Assembly (NCBI GenBank): GCA_903911805.1
Contig: CAIWET010000617.1
Location: 1-5,571, forward strand
From: an uncultured Ignavibacteria bacterium
GTDB taxonomy: Bacteria > Bacteroidota > Ignavibacteria > Kapaibacteriales > UBA2268
Reading direction: 5' to 3'
DNA length: 5,571 bases
Below, piece after piece: positions 5,365 through 5,571 of this stretch. How positions within the stretch are numbered: position 1 is the stretch's first letter; each line of letters begins with the position of its first letter. The notes under the pieces were generated by a model. The model ran no database searches and was not told the origin of the DNA. It saw only the letters and a list, made by a program, of their open reading frames with translations. The position numbers and the translations under genes were made by a program.

Positions 5365-5571
5365 ATGAAACCTATAAAAATCGCTTTTCTCTGGCATCAA
5401 CATCAGCCATATTATAGAAAAGACAACGAATTTATTTTACCTTGGGTAAGGCTACACGGAGTAAAAGATTATTTTGATTTGCCTGAATTGCTTTTTGAAT
5501 TTCCCAAAATAAAACAAACAATTAATCTTGTTCCTTCACTTATGATTCAAATTGATGAATATTTGTCAGGT
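5365..5571 (+). CDS. Glycoside hydrolase family 57 protein, N-terminal part (cut by window edge)
   Basis: Only the first 69 residues are present; the frame is open to the right edge. The start, MKPIKIAFLWHQHQPYY, carries GH57 conserved region 1 (HQHQPY, residues 11-16) at the end of the first barrel strand. LPWVRLHGVKDYFDLPELL (about 25-43) and INLVPSLMIQIDEYLSG (53-69) follow, as is typical of GH57 alpha-amylase-like proteins. Family members act on alpha-glucans as amylases, 4-alpha-glucanotransferases or branching enzymes, with retaining chemistry on a (beta/alpha)7 barrel. The catalytic glutamate and aspartate lie beyond the window, so the exact activity cannot be given. No signal peptide is seen, so a cytoplasmic role in glycogen or maltodextrin metabolism is likelier. 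It begins one base after the lpxH stop, indicating an operon. Confidence 0.9.
   Translation, partial: MKPIKIAFLWHQHQPYYRKDNEFILPWVRLHGVKDYFDLPELLFEFPKIKQTINLVPSLMIQIDEYLSG

Noticed and set aside
1..5571. CRISPR array, mobile element, phage, toxin-antitoxin or defence system
   Set aside because: No spaced direct repeats, transposase motifs, terminal repeats or recognisable defence domains are seen on either strand.

Overview
The window is strongly AT-rich, gene-dense DNA, almost certainly from the chromosome of a Gram-negative (diderm) bacterium of the Bacteroidota / FCB group. An Ignavibacteria- or Kapabacteria-like lineage would fit, but the sequence alone does not prove it. Four things point that way: an LpxH-type lipid A enzyme together with RmlA and MurB (LPS and peptidoglycan envelope); a small protein that resembles the C-terminal sorting domain of type IX secretion substrates; two perfect TAnnTTTG boxes (Bacteroidota -7 element) upstream of genes; and mostly absent Shine-Dalgarno sequences.

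Layout. 1-158: AT-rich, with a weak candidate for the start of a minus-strand gene running off the left edge. 159-443 (+): small orphan sorting-domain-like protein. 430-1296 (-): rfbA/rmlA, glucose-1-phosphate thymidylyltransferase, overlapping the previous gene tail to tail by 14 bp. 1297-1405: divergent promoter region. 1406-2419 (+): murB. 2416-4560 (-): a tight three-gene unit read lipoprotein -> birA -> coaX; its end overlaps the murB stop codon. 4561-4637: divergent promoter region. 4638-5363 (+): lpxH, followed after one base by the start of a glycoside hydrolase family 57 gene (5365 to the right edge, incomplete). No gene-free stretch exceeds 300 bases.

How the genes fit together. The content is mostly envelope and cofactor housekeeping: dTDP-sugar supply for surface polysaccharide (rfbA), UDP-MurNAc for peptidoglycan (murB), UDP-2,3-diacylglucosamine hydrolysis for lipid A (lpxH), first step of CoA synthesis (coaX), biotinylation of carboxylases (birA), an ABC-transporter auxiliary lipoprotein probably of the outer membrane, and alpha-glucan metabolism (GH57). 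CoA and biotin both serve acyl-CoA and fatty-acid metabolism, which makes the birA-coaX pairing sensible.

I see no CRISPR array, insertion sequence, tRNA, rRNA or phage gene, and no clear new multi-gene system. The most unusual items are the free-standing sorting-domain-like protein at the left end, the ABC auxiliary lipoprotein separated from any transporter genes, and both convergent gene pairs overlapping at their stop codons so that there is no room for ordinary terminators.
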